The position numbers and the translations under genes are program-made. A stretch of DNA of 6,687 bases. Source: Anaerobacillus sp. (GTDB lineage Bacteria; Bacillota; Bacilli; Bacillales_H; Anaerobacillaceae). Positions 1 through 5,646 of this stretch are shown here, in pieces. Location of the stretch: the NCBI GenBank assembly GCA_007120055.1, contig SKOL01000587.1, forward strand, positions 1-6,687. Direction: 5' to 3'. Numbering within the stretch: position 1 is the first letter of the stretch; every line of letters begins with the position of its first letter. The notes beneath the pieces are model-generated. The model worked only from the letters and a program-made list of their open reading frames with translations. It was not told the origin of the DNA and did not search any database.

Positions 1-2
1 CA

Positions 3-449
3 GATAAAATTGCGATTATGGGACGAAGCTACGGTGGCTTTATGGTTTTAGCTGCGATCACCCACTATCCAAAACTATGGTCTGCGGCTATTGATATCGT
101 CGGTATCTCAAGCTTTAGAACGTTTTTAGAAAATACAAGCTCTTGGCGTCGTAAGCACAGAGAATCTGAATACGGAAGTATTGAAAATGATGGAGATTTC
201 TTTGATGAAATTGATCCTCTACATCGTACCGATCAAATTACGTGCCCAATTATGGTGTTACATGGAGCCAATGACCCTCGTGTTCCAATTGAAGAAACAG
301 AACAAATTGTCGATGATTTAAAAGGAAGAAATCACCCTGTCACATATATTCGATTTGAAGATGAAGGTCATTTTTTTGTGAAACTTAAAAATAATATTAC
401 TGCCTATACAGGTGTTGCTGACTTTTTAGATCAGTATATTGGGAGATAA
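3..449 (+). CDS. S9-family serine peptidase (prolyl oligopeptidase-like), C-terminal part, cut by window edge
   Basis: The reading frame is already open at the left edge (D-K-I-A-I before the first Met at 18), so this is the 148-residue C-terminal part of a longer gene, not a protein starting at 18. The alpha/beta-hydrolase catalytic triad is visible, counting from base 3: the nucleophile Ser9 in G-R-S-Y-G-G, Asp91 in H-G-A-N-D-P-R-V-P, and His123 in D-E-G-H-F-F. The GxSxGG elbow together with ND-RVP and EGH is typical of S9 prolyl oligopeptidase / acylaminoacyl-peptidase enzymes, which hydrolyse short peptides. The N-terminal beta-propeller expected in this family would lie outside the window. 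No signal peptide can be judged. The gene ends at a hairpin terminator and is convergent with the next gene, also a peptidase. The family call is strong; the exact subfamily and substrate are not determined. Confidence 0.93.
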   Translation, partial: DKIAIMGRSYGGFMVLAAITHYPKLWSAAIDIVGISSFRTFLENTSSWRRKHRESEYGSIENDGDFFDEIDPLHRTDQITCPIMVLHGANDPRVPIEETEQIVDDLKGRNHPVTYIRFEDEGHFFVKLKNNITAYTGVADFLDQYIGR

Positions 450-472
450 ATTGCGTTTAAATTTATGTGTTT

Positions 473-509
473 AAGGCGGGTCGTCCTTATGCTTTGACGC
501 CCGCCTTTT
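473..509 (+). terminator. Rho-independent terminator between convergent peptidase genes
   Basis: GGCGGGTCGTC (475-485) can pair with GACGCCCGCC (496-505), leaving one bulged T, and is followed by TTTT. This fits an intrinsic terminator for the S9 gene. The opposite strand has only a weak T-tract after the stem, so it may also stop the minus-strand M20 gene, but less certainly. Confidence 0.85.
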
Positions 510-521
510 CTATCGCCTATC

Positions 522-1790
522 TTATAGACTCTTTTTTTCGATCAAAGGTTCACTTACGTTTTTAACACCAACAAGCCCAAGCAATGTTAATAGTACTTGT
601 TGTGGACCGTAATAAGCATCAGTTGGATCAAAAAATTCTTCTAAAGTGTGCACTCCACCAAAGTCTCCGCCACCACCTAAAGTTACCGCTGGAATCCCTA
701 AACTAATCGGAACATTCGAATCCGTACTACTTGGTGACCCTAATTCCGGCTCAAAATCAACAGCCTTCGATGAAGCTAGCGCCGCTTGTACAATGACAGA
801 TTCTGATGGTTGTGAGCCAGCCGGGCGATCACCTACTTGTTTGATCTCTACTTGAATATCATCACGGTTCCAATGCTTATTTTCTTCGTCTGCTGCTCTA
901 TGAATAATGTTCAATACTTTTTGCTCTAGTTTCAGTAGTTCTTCTTGGCATGTTGAACGTAAATCAATCACCATATTTGCTTCTGCCGCAATCGTATTAA
1001 CCGATGTGCCTCCATTAATCGTTCCAACCGTAAAAGTCGTTCTCGGGTCGCTCGGTGTTTTCAACTCAGATATCATTGCCACCGCTCGTCCTAAAGCATG
1101 AATCGCGCTTGCTAAACCAAAGTTTCCGAAGCTATGCCCCCCTGGACCACGATAAGTAACACTATAACGACGGCTACCTGTTGCTAAATAAATCGCACGC
1201 GATGGACAGCCCGGTTCTATGGATATAAAAGCATCAATTTCTTCTTTCTTTTTCTCAAATAAAGCTTTTACTCCATTTAAGTCACCTAGACCTTCTTCTC
1301 CAACTGTCGCTCCAAACAAAATGTCGCCTTTCGTTTGGATTCCTAAATGATCTAGTGCTTTAATAAGTGTTAGTACAACCGCTAAACCTCGTCCATCATC
1401 AGAAATTCCAGGGGCATAAACCTTTCCATCTCTATGTTTGACTTTTACATCTGTCCCTTCTGGAAAAACAGTATCTAAATGAGCACAAACAGCAATTGTC
1501 GGTCCGTTACCTGTACCACGGCGAACCCCAAACACATTTCCGACTTCATCAGTATGTATATCTTTTAAGCCTAGTTGCGCTAGCCGTTGACGATATTCCT
1601 TTCCGCGCTCCTTTTCATCAAACGTCGGGGCTGGAATTTCGGTTAATTCAATTTGATCTTTTAATGTATTTTCGTTTTCATCTTTAAAAAACGCTAGTGC
1701 TTCTTTTATCACAGAATCTTTTAAAAGAAGGTCGTACGTATTTTCAACAATAGACAAACTGGACGAACATTCTGTATTTTCACCTGTCAT
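522..1790 (-). CDS. M20-family zinc metallopeptidase / deacylase (M20/M25/M40, PepT-like)
   Basis: This is a complete 422-residue protein, a normal length for M20 dinuclear zinc hydrolases that cleave peptides or N-acyl amino acids in the cytoplasm. The full metal-site pattern is present: His104 and Asp106 in A-H-L-D-T-V-F-P, Asp131 in G-I-S-D-D-G-R-G, Glu165-Glu166 (general base and ligand) in G-E-E-G, Glu192 in S-I-E-P-G, and His381 in G-G-V-H-T. The lid/dimerisation domain shows G-P-G-G-H-S (215-220) and G-G-T-S-V-N-T-I-A (260-268). There is no signal peptide. The ATG at 1790 is supported by AGAGGAGG (minus strand, 1807-1800) nine bases upstream. The N-terminus is about 40 residues longer than the hydrolase core requires. 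It stands alone and is convergent with the S9 gene. PepT-like aminopeptidase, acetylornithine deacetylase-like and desuccinylase-like roles cannot be separated by eye; the E-P-G and G-G-V-H-T contexts lean towards the PepT-like branch. Confidence 0.93.
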   Translation of the reverse strand: MTGENTECSSSLSIVENTYDLLLKDSVIKEALAFFKDENENTLKDQIELTEIPAPTFDEKERGKEYRQRLAQLGLKDIHTDEVGNVFGVRRGTGNGPTIAVCAHLDTVFPEGTDVKVKHRDGKVYAPGISDDGRGLAVVLTLIKALDHLGIQTKGDILFGATVGEEGLGDLNGVKALFEKKKEEIDAFISIEPGCPSRAIYLATGSRRYSVTYRGPGGHSFGNFGLASAIHALGRAVAMISELKTPSDPRTTFTVGTINGGTSVNTIAAEANMVIDLRSTCQEELLKLEQKVLNIIHRAADEENKHWNRDDIQVEIKQVGDRPAGSQPSESVIVQAALASSKAVDFEPELGSPSSTDSNVPISLGIPAVTLGGGGDFGGVHTLEEFFDPTDAYYGPQQVLLTLLGLVGVKNVSEPLIEKKSL

Positions 1791-2075
1791 AATATAATGC
1801 CTCCTCTTTGTATGTAAAATTGTGACTATTTTATCTTAACATACTTTTGAAAACTATAGAGTTCAGCGAGAAATGACAGGTAAGAACTAGTTATTCTATT
1901 CACATACAGATCACACAGTCATGTTGATTTATTTTATCCCTCTCCCCTGACTATGATAATCAATACAGCTTTCGAAGTTATCAGGTCTACATCGAAACAA
2001 ACGCTTAATCGTTTTGTAGGTCTCCTTTTTTATTCCATACCTTAATATGTGTACCACCAAGACAATAAAATAGGA
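1791..2075. other. Intergenic region between divergent genes, no gene seen
   Basis: No convincing coding frame was found on either strand. It holds the M20 ribosome binding site (1800-1807) and a weak stem: CTAC (1987-1990) and AAACG (1999-2003) against CGTTT (2010-2014) and GTAG (2016-2019), followed after a short gap by six T (2026-2031). The octamer AGGTCTAC at 1983 recurs as AGGTCTCC at 2018 as a direct repeat. These features are too weak to call a riboswitch or terminator. Confidence 0.4.
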
Positions 2076-2120
2076 TTACAATAGTGAAAATGTTAAAATA
2101 TAAAATATAAAAAGAGGGGG
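2076..2120 (+). promoter_or_regulatory. Predicted sigma-A promoter and ribosome binding site for the BC1872-like gene
   Basis: TTACAA (2076-2081) and TATAAA (2099-2104) are 17 bases apart, matching a vegetative promoter reasonably well. AGAGGGGG (2113-2120) then sits nine bases before the ATG at 2130. The surrounding AT-richness makes chance -10 matches common, so the promoter is moderate and the ribosome binding site is good. Confidence 0.5.
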
Positions 2121-2129
2121 CAACGGGAT

Positions 2130-2447
2130 ATGAACAAAATTGAAATTATAGCGCGTAGAATCATGGGCTGGAAGCTCAATACTTCACAACAGTGGTTTGA
2201 TGTCGAAAAGGGGATATTTATTAAGGAAGCTGAATTCCAACCTGAGCATAACCTTGAACATGCGATGCTCATCGTTGAAAGATTGGAAAAGTTCGGTATT
2301 ACATATACCAAAAAAAGTGACACTGAAGTTTGCTTTAACGACATTTGTGCCTCAGGTAAAACGTTAGCAGAAGCCATAACGAATGCCGCTTTCGAAATAG
2401 CTGATATTAGCCCAATCTCTGATGATTGGTTAAAAATCACTGACTAA
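2130..2447 (+). CDS. Small protein resembling the phage ABA-sandwich (BC1872-like) family
   Basis: A 105-residue soluble protein with no signal peptide or membrane segment. The pattern resembles the BC1872/phage ABA-sandwich family: an N-terminal helix ending in R-R-I-M-G-W (9-14), a W-F-D strand, an F-x-P-E-H-N segment, then the helix E-H-A-M-L-I-V-E-R-L-E-K (43-54). A strand with a Cys (V-C-F) follows, and a C-terminal alanine-rich helix (A-E-A-I-T-N-A-A-F-E-I-A). In that family the M-G-W block and the A-x-x-V/I-V-E-x-L helix are the recurrent marks, from memory. These proteins occur on phages and as solitary chromosomal genes in Bacillus, and their function is not known. A strong Shine-Dalgarno and its own promoter argue that it is expressed. 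Nothing else phage-like lies nearby. An open minus-strand frame over the same bases is a shadow. The family call is tentative; that it is a real gene is likely. Confidence 0.75.
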   Translation: MNKIEIIARRIMGWKLNTSQQWFDVEKGIFIKEAEFQPEHNLEHAMLIVERLEKFGITYTKKSDTEVCFNDICASGKTLAEAITNAAFEIADISPISDDWLKITD

Positions 2448-2460
2448 TACGAAAAGCGCA

Positions 2461-2497
2461 GGCGCCTTGAGCTAGACAGAGAAAAGCGTAAGGCGCC
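2461..2497. repeat. Repeat copy 1 with 8-bp hairpin
   Basis: This copy opens with GGCGCCTT (2461-2468) and closes with AAGGCGCC (2490-2497), a perfect 8-bp inverted repeat with a 21-base loop. It matches copy 2 (2584-2620) at 36 of 37 positions. Confidence 0.9.
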
Positions 2498-2583
2498 CGC
2501 CTATCGGCGAAAACCGGTGGAAGACCTTCCCGTAGCGGTCAGGTTTTAGACCGTGAGGAAAGGTCTGAAGCGGTCGAGCCGAT

Positions 2584-2620
2584 GGTGCCTTGAGCTAGAC
2601 AGAGAAAAGCGTAAGGCGCC
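2584..2620. repeat. Repeat copy 2 with 8-bp hairpin
   Basis: It differs from copy 1 by a single C-to-T change at the third base. In RNA the hairpin is kept, because the change gives a G-U pair between GGTGCCTT and AAGGCGCC. Confidence 0.9.
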
Positions 2621-2648
2621 TGGTAAGCCAGCTGACATCAAAAAAAAT

Positions 2649-2767
2649 GAGGATGGGACAAAACAAAGTATCAGACACCGCTAGGCACCAAATATAGACA
2701 TATGAAAAATCTGTACGTCTATATTTAGTAGGATCCGCGTGGTGTCAGACACTTTTGTCCCACCCTC
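2649..2767. repeat. Long imperfect palindrome, element 1 (MITE-like or structured repeat)
   Basis: This 119-base stretch folds on itself. The outer arms GAGGATGGGACAAAA (2649-2663) and TTTTGTCCCACCCTC (2753-2767) pair at 14 of 15 positions. The middle arms are GACACC (2674-2679) and GGTGTC (2741-2746). The inner arms AAATATAGAC (2690-2699) and GTCTATATTT (2717-2726) pair perfectly over 10 bp. It encodes no protein. The same modules in the same order recur in element 2 (4240-4333), so this is a dispersed repeat family. No target-site duplication was identified. Confidence 0.85.
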
Positions 2768-2838
2768 TTGACTCAATAACCTTCCTGTTATTGTATAAAA
2801 CTCCGATAGTGGTTACTCTACATTTTCACACCTCTTCT

Positions 2839-3054
2839 TCATCTCAACATATACTTCAAATAGCTTTCATAATTGTTTTTTATATTTTTATAAATTTCTA
2901 ACGCTATTTCTTCATCGTACGTAGATGTACGGTTACGATTTCCCAATATTTTTATCCACTGTTTTCCATCTTCAATTAACCCTTCTATAAAATTGATGAT
3001 ATTTTTAATCCAACGATCACCATTGGAATATGTACGACATGAATTTCTACTTCC
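2839..3054 (-). pseudogene. C-terminal remnant of a HEPN-type nucleotidyltransferase substrate-binding protein (HI0074/HepT-like)
   Basis: A 71-codon minus-strand frame runs from just after an in-frame TAA (3055-3057) to a TGA at 2839-2841, with no plausible start codon or ribosome binding site. Its second half reads L-I-E-D-G-K-Q-W-I-K-I-L, then R-N-R-T-S-T-Y-D-E-E and I-Y-K-N-I-K-N-N-Y. This matches the C-terminal pattern of HI0074-family proteins (roughly G-L-I-x-D-G-x-x-W, R-N-x-T-S-H-T-Y-D-E, I-Y-x-x-I, from memory). Those are HEPN-fold partners of minimal nucleotidyltransferases and are often toxin-antitoxin pairs. The family is usually about 130-145 residues, so the N-terminal half and the nucleotidyltransferase partner are missing. 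The His of the HEPN R-x4-H motif also appears deleted. It is best read as a dead fragment whose upstream end was lost near what is now the promoter of the DUF4198 gene. Confidence 0.75.
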
Positions 3055-3091
3055 TTACATATCGACGGATGACAGTTGGCAATTTATTCGT

Positions 3092-3150
3092 TTGACAACA
3101 TTAACAGTGTAGTAATAGTATAAAATTGCGTTAATTAACTAATGGGGTGA
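3092..3150 (+). promoter_or_regulatory. Candidate promoter and ribosome binding site of the DUF4198-like gene
   Basis: A consensus TTGACA (3092-3097) is followed by TAGTAT (3116-3121, spacer 18) or by TATAAA (3119-3124, spacer 21). The -35 is strong, but the choice of -10 is open. GGGGTGA (3144-3150) is the ribosome binding site for the ATG at 3155. A perfect 10-bp palindrome, GTTAATTAAC (3130-3139), lies just downstream of the -10 and could be an operator, though no known regulator box was recognised. Confidence 0.55.
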
Positions 3151-3154
3151 GGAT

Positions 3155-4105
3155 ATGCCAAAATACATTATAATGATGGTTTTAACTTTATTTATAATTT
3201 TATTTAGTTCGACAGCAGTTGCCCATGACGGGTGGTCACAAACGAATACACCAATCATTGAAGTTGGAGAAGTGTCATTTGTTGAATTGCTGTTTGGAAA
3301 TCATTCAAATGACCATGCAAGTTATCGAATTGACGGAACATGGAATCCTGATAATACAAGTATTTATGTAACAGCACCAAACGGTGAGAAAATAAATATT
3401 TCCGATACGCTATTTTACACTGGCGAGTTACAAGATACGCCAGATTCTAGGCTAGGAGTTAATAACTATTATATTAGTTCATTTTCTTCAAGTCTCCCTG
3501 GTGCATATATAATTTCAGTTGAAGGAGATCAAGTTTTTGCTCATGGAGATGTAGCAAGCCGAACACTGCGCAGTGCAAAATCATTTGTTGCAGTTAGTGA
3601 AGTACCTACAATGAGTTACGTTCAAATTTTTGAGGGTTTCGATCAACAAGTTAATCAAGACCGAGCTGAGTTAGTTCCGCTATTTAATCCAGCGGCGATT
3701 ACACCAGACGAAGAAGTTTCTGTTCAATTTTTGATGAAAGGTGAGCCAAAAGCTAATACTGAGATTAGTGTGATTCGCCGCAGTACTTCCGAATCTCAAA
3801 CGTTTACTACAAATAATGATGGGATCATTAATTTTAAAACTGGTCCTGCGGATTACTATTTACTTCGTGCCAAACCGTCGTCTGATGAGTCAGTGGAGGG
3901 AGAGTTTGATCAAACGTATTATGAGGCAACAATGACTTTTCAAGTCCAAAATGGCAATGGCTTATCTTTAGAAGGTTTACAGGAAGCCTTAACAACTGAA
4001 GTGCCTAACACTGAGAATTCAGTGAACCCATTTATGTACTTATCTATTTTATTGACTATTGGTCTTGGCGGCACATTAATTTACGCATTTAAGAGAATTT
4101 CATAA
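3155..4105 (+). CDS. Secreted, membrane-anchored DUF4198-like protein, probable metal-uptake accessory
   Basis: This 316-residue protein starts with a signal peptide (hydrophobic residues about 4-19, then S-S-T-A-V-A). Cleavage after Ala23 would leave His24 as the first mature residue (H-D-G-W). Next come two beta-rich domains: about 30-150, with N-H-S-N-D-H (49-54) and F-A-H-G-D (128-132), and about 180-265, with N-D-G-I-I-N-F and Y-Y-L-L-R-A. A C-terminal membrane helix (294-312) is followed by K-R, so the protein faces outside and is anchored. The layout fits DUF4198 proteins, found beside nickel, cobalt and copper transport genes. The mature N-terminal His plus the internal histidines suggest metal binding. 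The start is set by the Shine-Dalgarno at 3144-3150. The next gene, a CopC-CopD fusion, lies 260 bases downstream on the same strand. DUF4198 is assigned from overall character, and metal identity is inferred from the neighbour. Confidence 0.75.
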   Translation: MPKYIIMMVLTLFIILFSSTAVAHDGWSQTNTPIIEVGEVSFVELLFGNHSNDHASYRIDGTWNPDNTSIYVTAPNGEKINISDTLFYTGELQDTPDSRLGVNNYYISSFSSSLPGAYIISVEGDQVFAHGDVASRTLRSAKSFVAVSEVPTMSYVQIFEGFDQQVNQDRAELVPLFNPAAITPDEEVSVQFLMKGEPKANTEISVIRRSTSESQTFTTNNDGIINFKTGPADYYLLRAKPSSDESVEGEFDQTYYEATMTFQVQNGNGLSLEGLQEALTTEVPNTENSVNPFMYLSILLTIGLGGTLIYAFKRIS

Positions 4106-4117
4106 TTCATTATTCTC

Positions 4118-4188
4118 GCCACTAAGATCAATATATAGTTGCGTAATACCATTCACAAACTATATATTGCGTGATGTGGCTCATTTTT
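4118..4188 (+). terminator. Strong stem-loop with T-tract after the DUF4198-like gene
   Basis: CAATATATAGTT (4129-4140) and AACTATATATTG (4158-4169) form a perfect 12-bp stem with a 17-base loop. GCCAC (4118-4122) and GTGGC (4176-4180) extend it at the base after an internal loop. TCA and then TTTTT (4184-4188) follow. It probably ends the DUF4198 transcript, or attenuates read-through into the copper gene. Confidence 0.65.
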
Positions 4189-4222
4189 GGTAATTATGAA
4201 ATTCTCATTAAAAAGAAATAAA

Positions 4223-4228
4223 TATAAT
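4223..4228 (+). promoter_or_regulatory. Possible -10 element for the CopC-CopD gene
   Basis: A perfect TATAAT lies here in very AT-rich sequence. No good -35 stands at the right distance; TTCTCA at 4202 gives a 15-base spacer. If it is used, transcription would begin near 4235 and the 5' leader would consist mostly of palindrome element 2. Chance occurrence is a real possibility. Confidence 0.3.
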
Positions 4229-4239
4229 AAAAAGCAGGT

Positions 4240-4333
4240 TGTCCAAATGAAAGTGTCAGACATCGTTACTAATATAGACGGATGATAAATATAAACGTCT
4301 ATATATATATGTTGGTCAGACACTTTTTGGACA
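4240..4333. repeat. Long imperfect palindrome, element 2, in the leader of the CopC-CopD gene
   Basis: The outer arms TGTCCAAA (4240-4247) and TTTGGACA (4326-4333) pair perfectly. The middle arms AGTGTCAGAC (4252-4261) and GTCAGACACT (4315-4324) pair at 9 of 10 positions. The inner arms ATATAGACG (4272-4280) and CGTCTATAT (4296-4304) pair perfectly around a 15-base loop. Order and sequence of the modules match element 1 (2649-2767). It ends 17 bases before the ribosome binding site of the next gene. A reading frame with an ATG at 4282 runs through it, but that is not the true gene start. Confidence 0.85.
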
Positions 4334-4349
4334 GCTTCTTTTGCTTTGA

Positions 4350-4368
4350 AAGGAGTGAGACTTACGTG
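4350..4368 (+). promoter_or_regulatory. Ribosome binding site and GTG that decide the CopC-CopD start
   Basis: AAGGAG (4350-4355) stands ten bases before the GTG at 4366. Translation from this GTG begins M-R-R-L-A-I-L, a classic signal peptide start with two arginines. The in-frame ATG at 4282 lies inside the palindrome, lacks a Shine-Dalgarno, and would add 28 residues in front of the signal peptide. Confidence 0.88.
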
Positions 4369-5646
4369 AGGAGATTGGCAATTCTAATTCTTGTCATTAC
4401 TTTTAGCCTCTTATTCCCAATATTTGTCGGTGCTCACGCATATCTTGAAAGCTCGGTGCCCGTTCAAGAAACCGAATTAGATACACCACCTGAAGAAGTT
4501 CTCGTTCGTTTTACGGAACCGATTAATACTACTTTAAGTCAATTAACATTGAGAGATGAAAATGGACAGACGATTCCTACCGAACAATTTAGTGAAAGCA
4601 ATCGAGAGTTAATATTAAAGTTACCTGATCTAGATGATGGAATTTATCGTGTTTATTGGCAAGTGTTAGCTTTAGATACCCATGTTACTGACGGATCATT
4701 CCGCTTTTCGATCGGTGTAGAACTCCCAACACAAATACCGTCAGAAACTATTTCAATTGACGAGTACATTAGTGGCGACGATGATCATGAACATAGCTTT
4801 TCTGTAGGGGTATTTTTAAGGATTTCTGAAGTAATGCTAGCAGTAATTGTGGCAAGTATGTTCTTTTTTATTAATTTTATTTTGGGTGATAGAGCAAAGC
4901 TTATCTTACTTGAACGAAGTATTTATTTATTTGCAGCCTTAATTTTTATTATTACAGGGTTTTCTCAAGTACTTGAGCGCTCTTTACAACTAACGAACCA
5001 GCCTTTAAACGATACGATCGTAGCGATACTACTTTCTACAAACCTTGGAATCGTGAGTATGGCGCAACCTTTATTATTCCTTCTGTTATTTTTAGTGAGT
5101 TTTTATAGAAATAAAGGACGACTCCTAATGGCTTCGCTTGTTTTTTTCGCATTATTTTTTGGTTTTGCATGGACTGGACATGGGGCAGAGAGCTATTTGA
5201 ATTTGTTTAACCATACACTTCATATGATGGCTATTAGTATTTGGGCTGGAGGAATCATCGGTTTCTCGATCTATTCATTTTTTATAAAAAGAGACTTAAC
5301 TGCTTTAAAAGATTTTCATGAAAAACTATTTAAATTCTCCCAAATTGCTTTATGGTCAATCATTATCACTGTCGTGAGTGGAGCGCTTTTAAGTATAAGT
5401 TATTTAAACGAGTTGAATGACCTCTACAATTCAAGTTATGGAATAACGTTGTTAATGAAGTTAATCTCTTTCTCACCAGTGCTTATCATTGCAGCTTGTC
5501 ACCGCTACCTCTGGCTGCCTAAGTTGAAAAATGGTGATGAATCAATCGTTAACAAATTATTGTGGGGCTTAAGAATTGAACTATTATTAATTATTGTGAT
5601 TGTGATTTTAGCGGGCGTTCTTTCAACTACGACACCACCGGTATAG
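4366..5646 (+). CDS. CopC-CopD fusion copper transport protein (YcnJ-like, without a C-terminal extracytoplasmic domain)
   Basis: Read from the GTG at 4366 the product has 426 residues. The signal peptide (R-R then residues 4-21) should be cut after Ala23, giving mature H-A-Y-L. The CopC domain follows (24-118). His24, with Asp104 and His106 in L-D-T-H-V-T-D-G-S-F, makes up the Cu(II) site of CopC proteins, and all three residues are present. An acidic, His-containing linker (D-D-D-H-E-H, 138-143) leads to about eight membrane helices (148-420). Their CopD marks are G-H-G-A (271-274), H-T-L-H-M-M-A-I-S-I-W-A-G-G (283-296) and Y-G-I-T-L-L-M-K-L (358-366). B. subtilis YcnJ, a copper-uptake protein of similar plan, is about 540 residues, from memory; this protein stops after the last helix. 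The role is inferred as copper import across the membrane, fed by the CopC site. No CsoR- or YcnK-type regulator gene is in the window. Confidence 0.92.
   Translation: MRRLAILILVITFSLLFPIFVGAHAYLESSVPVQETELDTPPEEVLVRFTEPINTTLSQLTLRDENGQTIPTEQFSESNRELILKLPDLDDGIYRVYWQVLALDTHVTDGSFRFSIGVELPTQIPSETISIDEYISGDDDHEHSFSVGVFLRISEVMLAVIVASMFFFINFILGDRAKLILLERSIYLFAALIFIITGFSQVLERSLQLTNQPLNDTIVAILLSTNLGIVSMAQPLLFLLLFLVSFYRNKGRLLMASLVFFALFFGFAWTGHGAESYLNLFNHTLHMMAISIWAGGIIGFSIYSFFIKRDLTALKDFHEKLFKFSQIALWSIIITVVSGALLSISYLNELNDLYNSSYGITLLMKLISFSPVLIIAACHRYLWLPKLKNGDESIVNKLLWGLRIELLLIIVIVILAGVLSTTTPPV

Larger units (their letters stand above)
2451..2620. repeat. Folded intergenic repeat with two near-identical 37-base copies
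   Basis: The module GAAAAGCGTAAGGCGCC occurs at 2481 and 2604 and, as the variant GAAAAGCGCAGGCGCC, at 2451. The copies are joined by the linker TTGAGCTAGACAGA (2467 and 2590). Between the copies lies a nested imperfect palindrome centred near 2545. Its stems are ATCGGC (2503-2508) with GCCGAT (2578-2583), ACCG (2513-2516) with CGGT (2571-2574), AGACCTT (2522-2528) with AAGGTCT (2560-2566), and CGGTC (2536-2540) with GACCG (2549-2553). It starts three bases after the stop codon of the upstream gene, so it may also act as its transcript end. I recall similar GAAAAGCG...GGCGCC repeats between genes in Bacillaceae, but this was not checked. Confidence 0.85.

Noticed and set aside
18..449. ATG at 18 as a gene start for a 143-residue protein
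   Set aside because: It lies just before the nucleophile motif, has no ribosome binding site, and the frame is open further upstream, so the gene is truncated by the window.
646..1687. Three plus-strand open frames of 63-69 codons (646-855, 907-1101, 1496-1687)
   Set aside because: They lie antisense inside the M20 gene, whose motifs are intact. They show no ribosome binding sites or recognisable domains.
1811..1860. Promoter for the M20 gene on the minus strand
   Set aside because: AT-rich -10-like matches exist (TAAAAT, TAAGAT), but none has a convincing -35 or extended -10, so no specific site is called.
2049..2058. GTGTACCACC, whose complement contains GGTGGTAC, as a T-box antiterminator core
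   Set aside because: The conserved T-box context is incomplete. There is no specifier stem or convincing terminator, and it is not placed as a leader of a suitable gene on that strand.
2093..2440. Minus-strand 115-codon frame opposite the BC1872-like gene
   Set aside because: The plus-strand gene has a strong ribosome binding site, promoter and family-like pattern. The minus frame has none and looks like a shadow.
2451..2620. CRISPR array
   Set aside because: There are only two full copies plus one partial, spaced unequally, and the sequence between them is itself a palindrome rather than unique spacers.
3101..3111. ACAGTGT near the DUF4198 promoter as a CopY/CopR-type copper operator
   Set aside because: The cop box is TACANNTGTA with a two-base centre. 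Here the centre is one base and the outer bases do not match well, so it may be chance.
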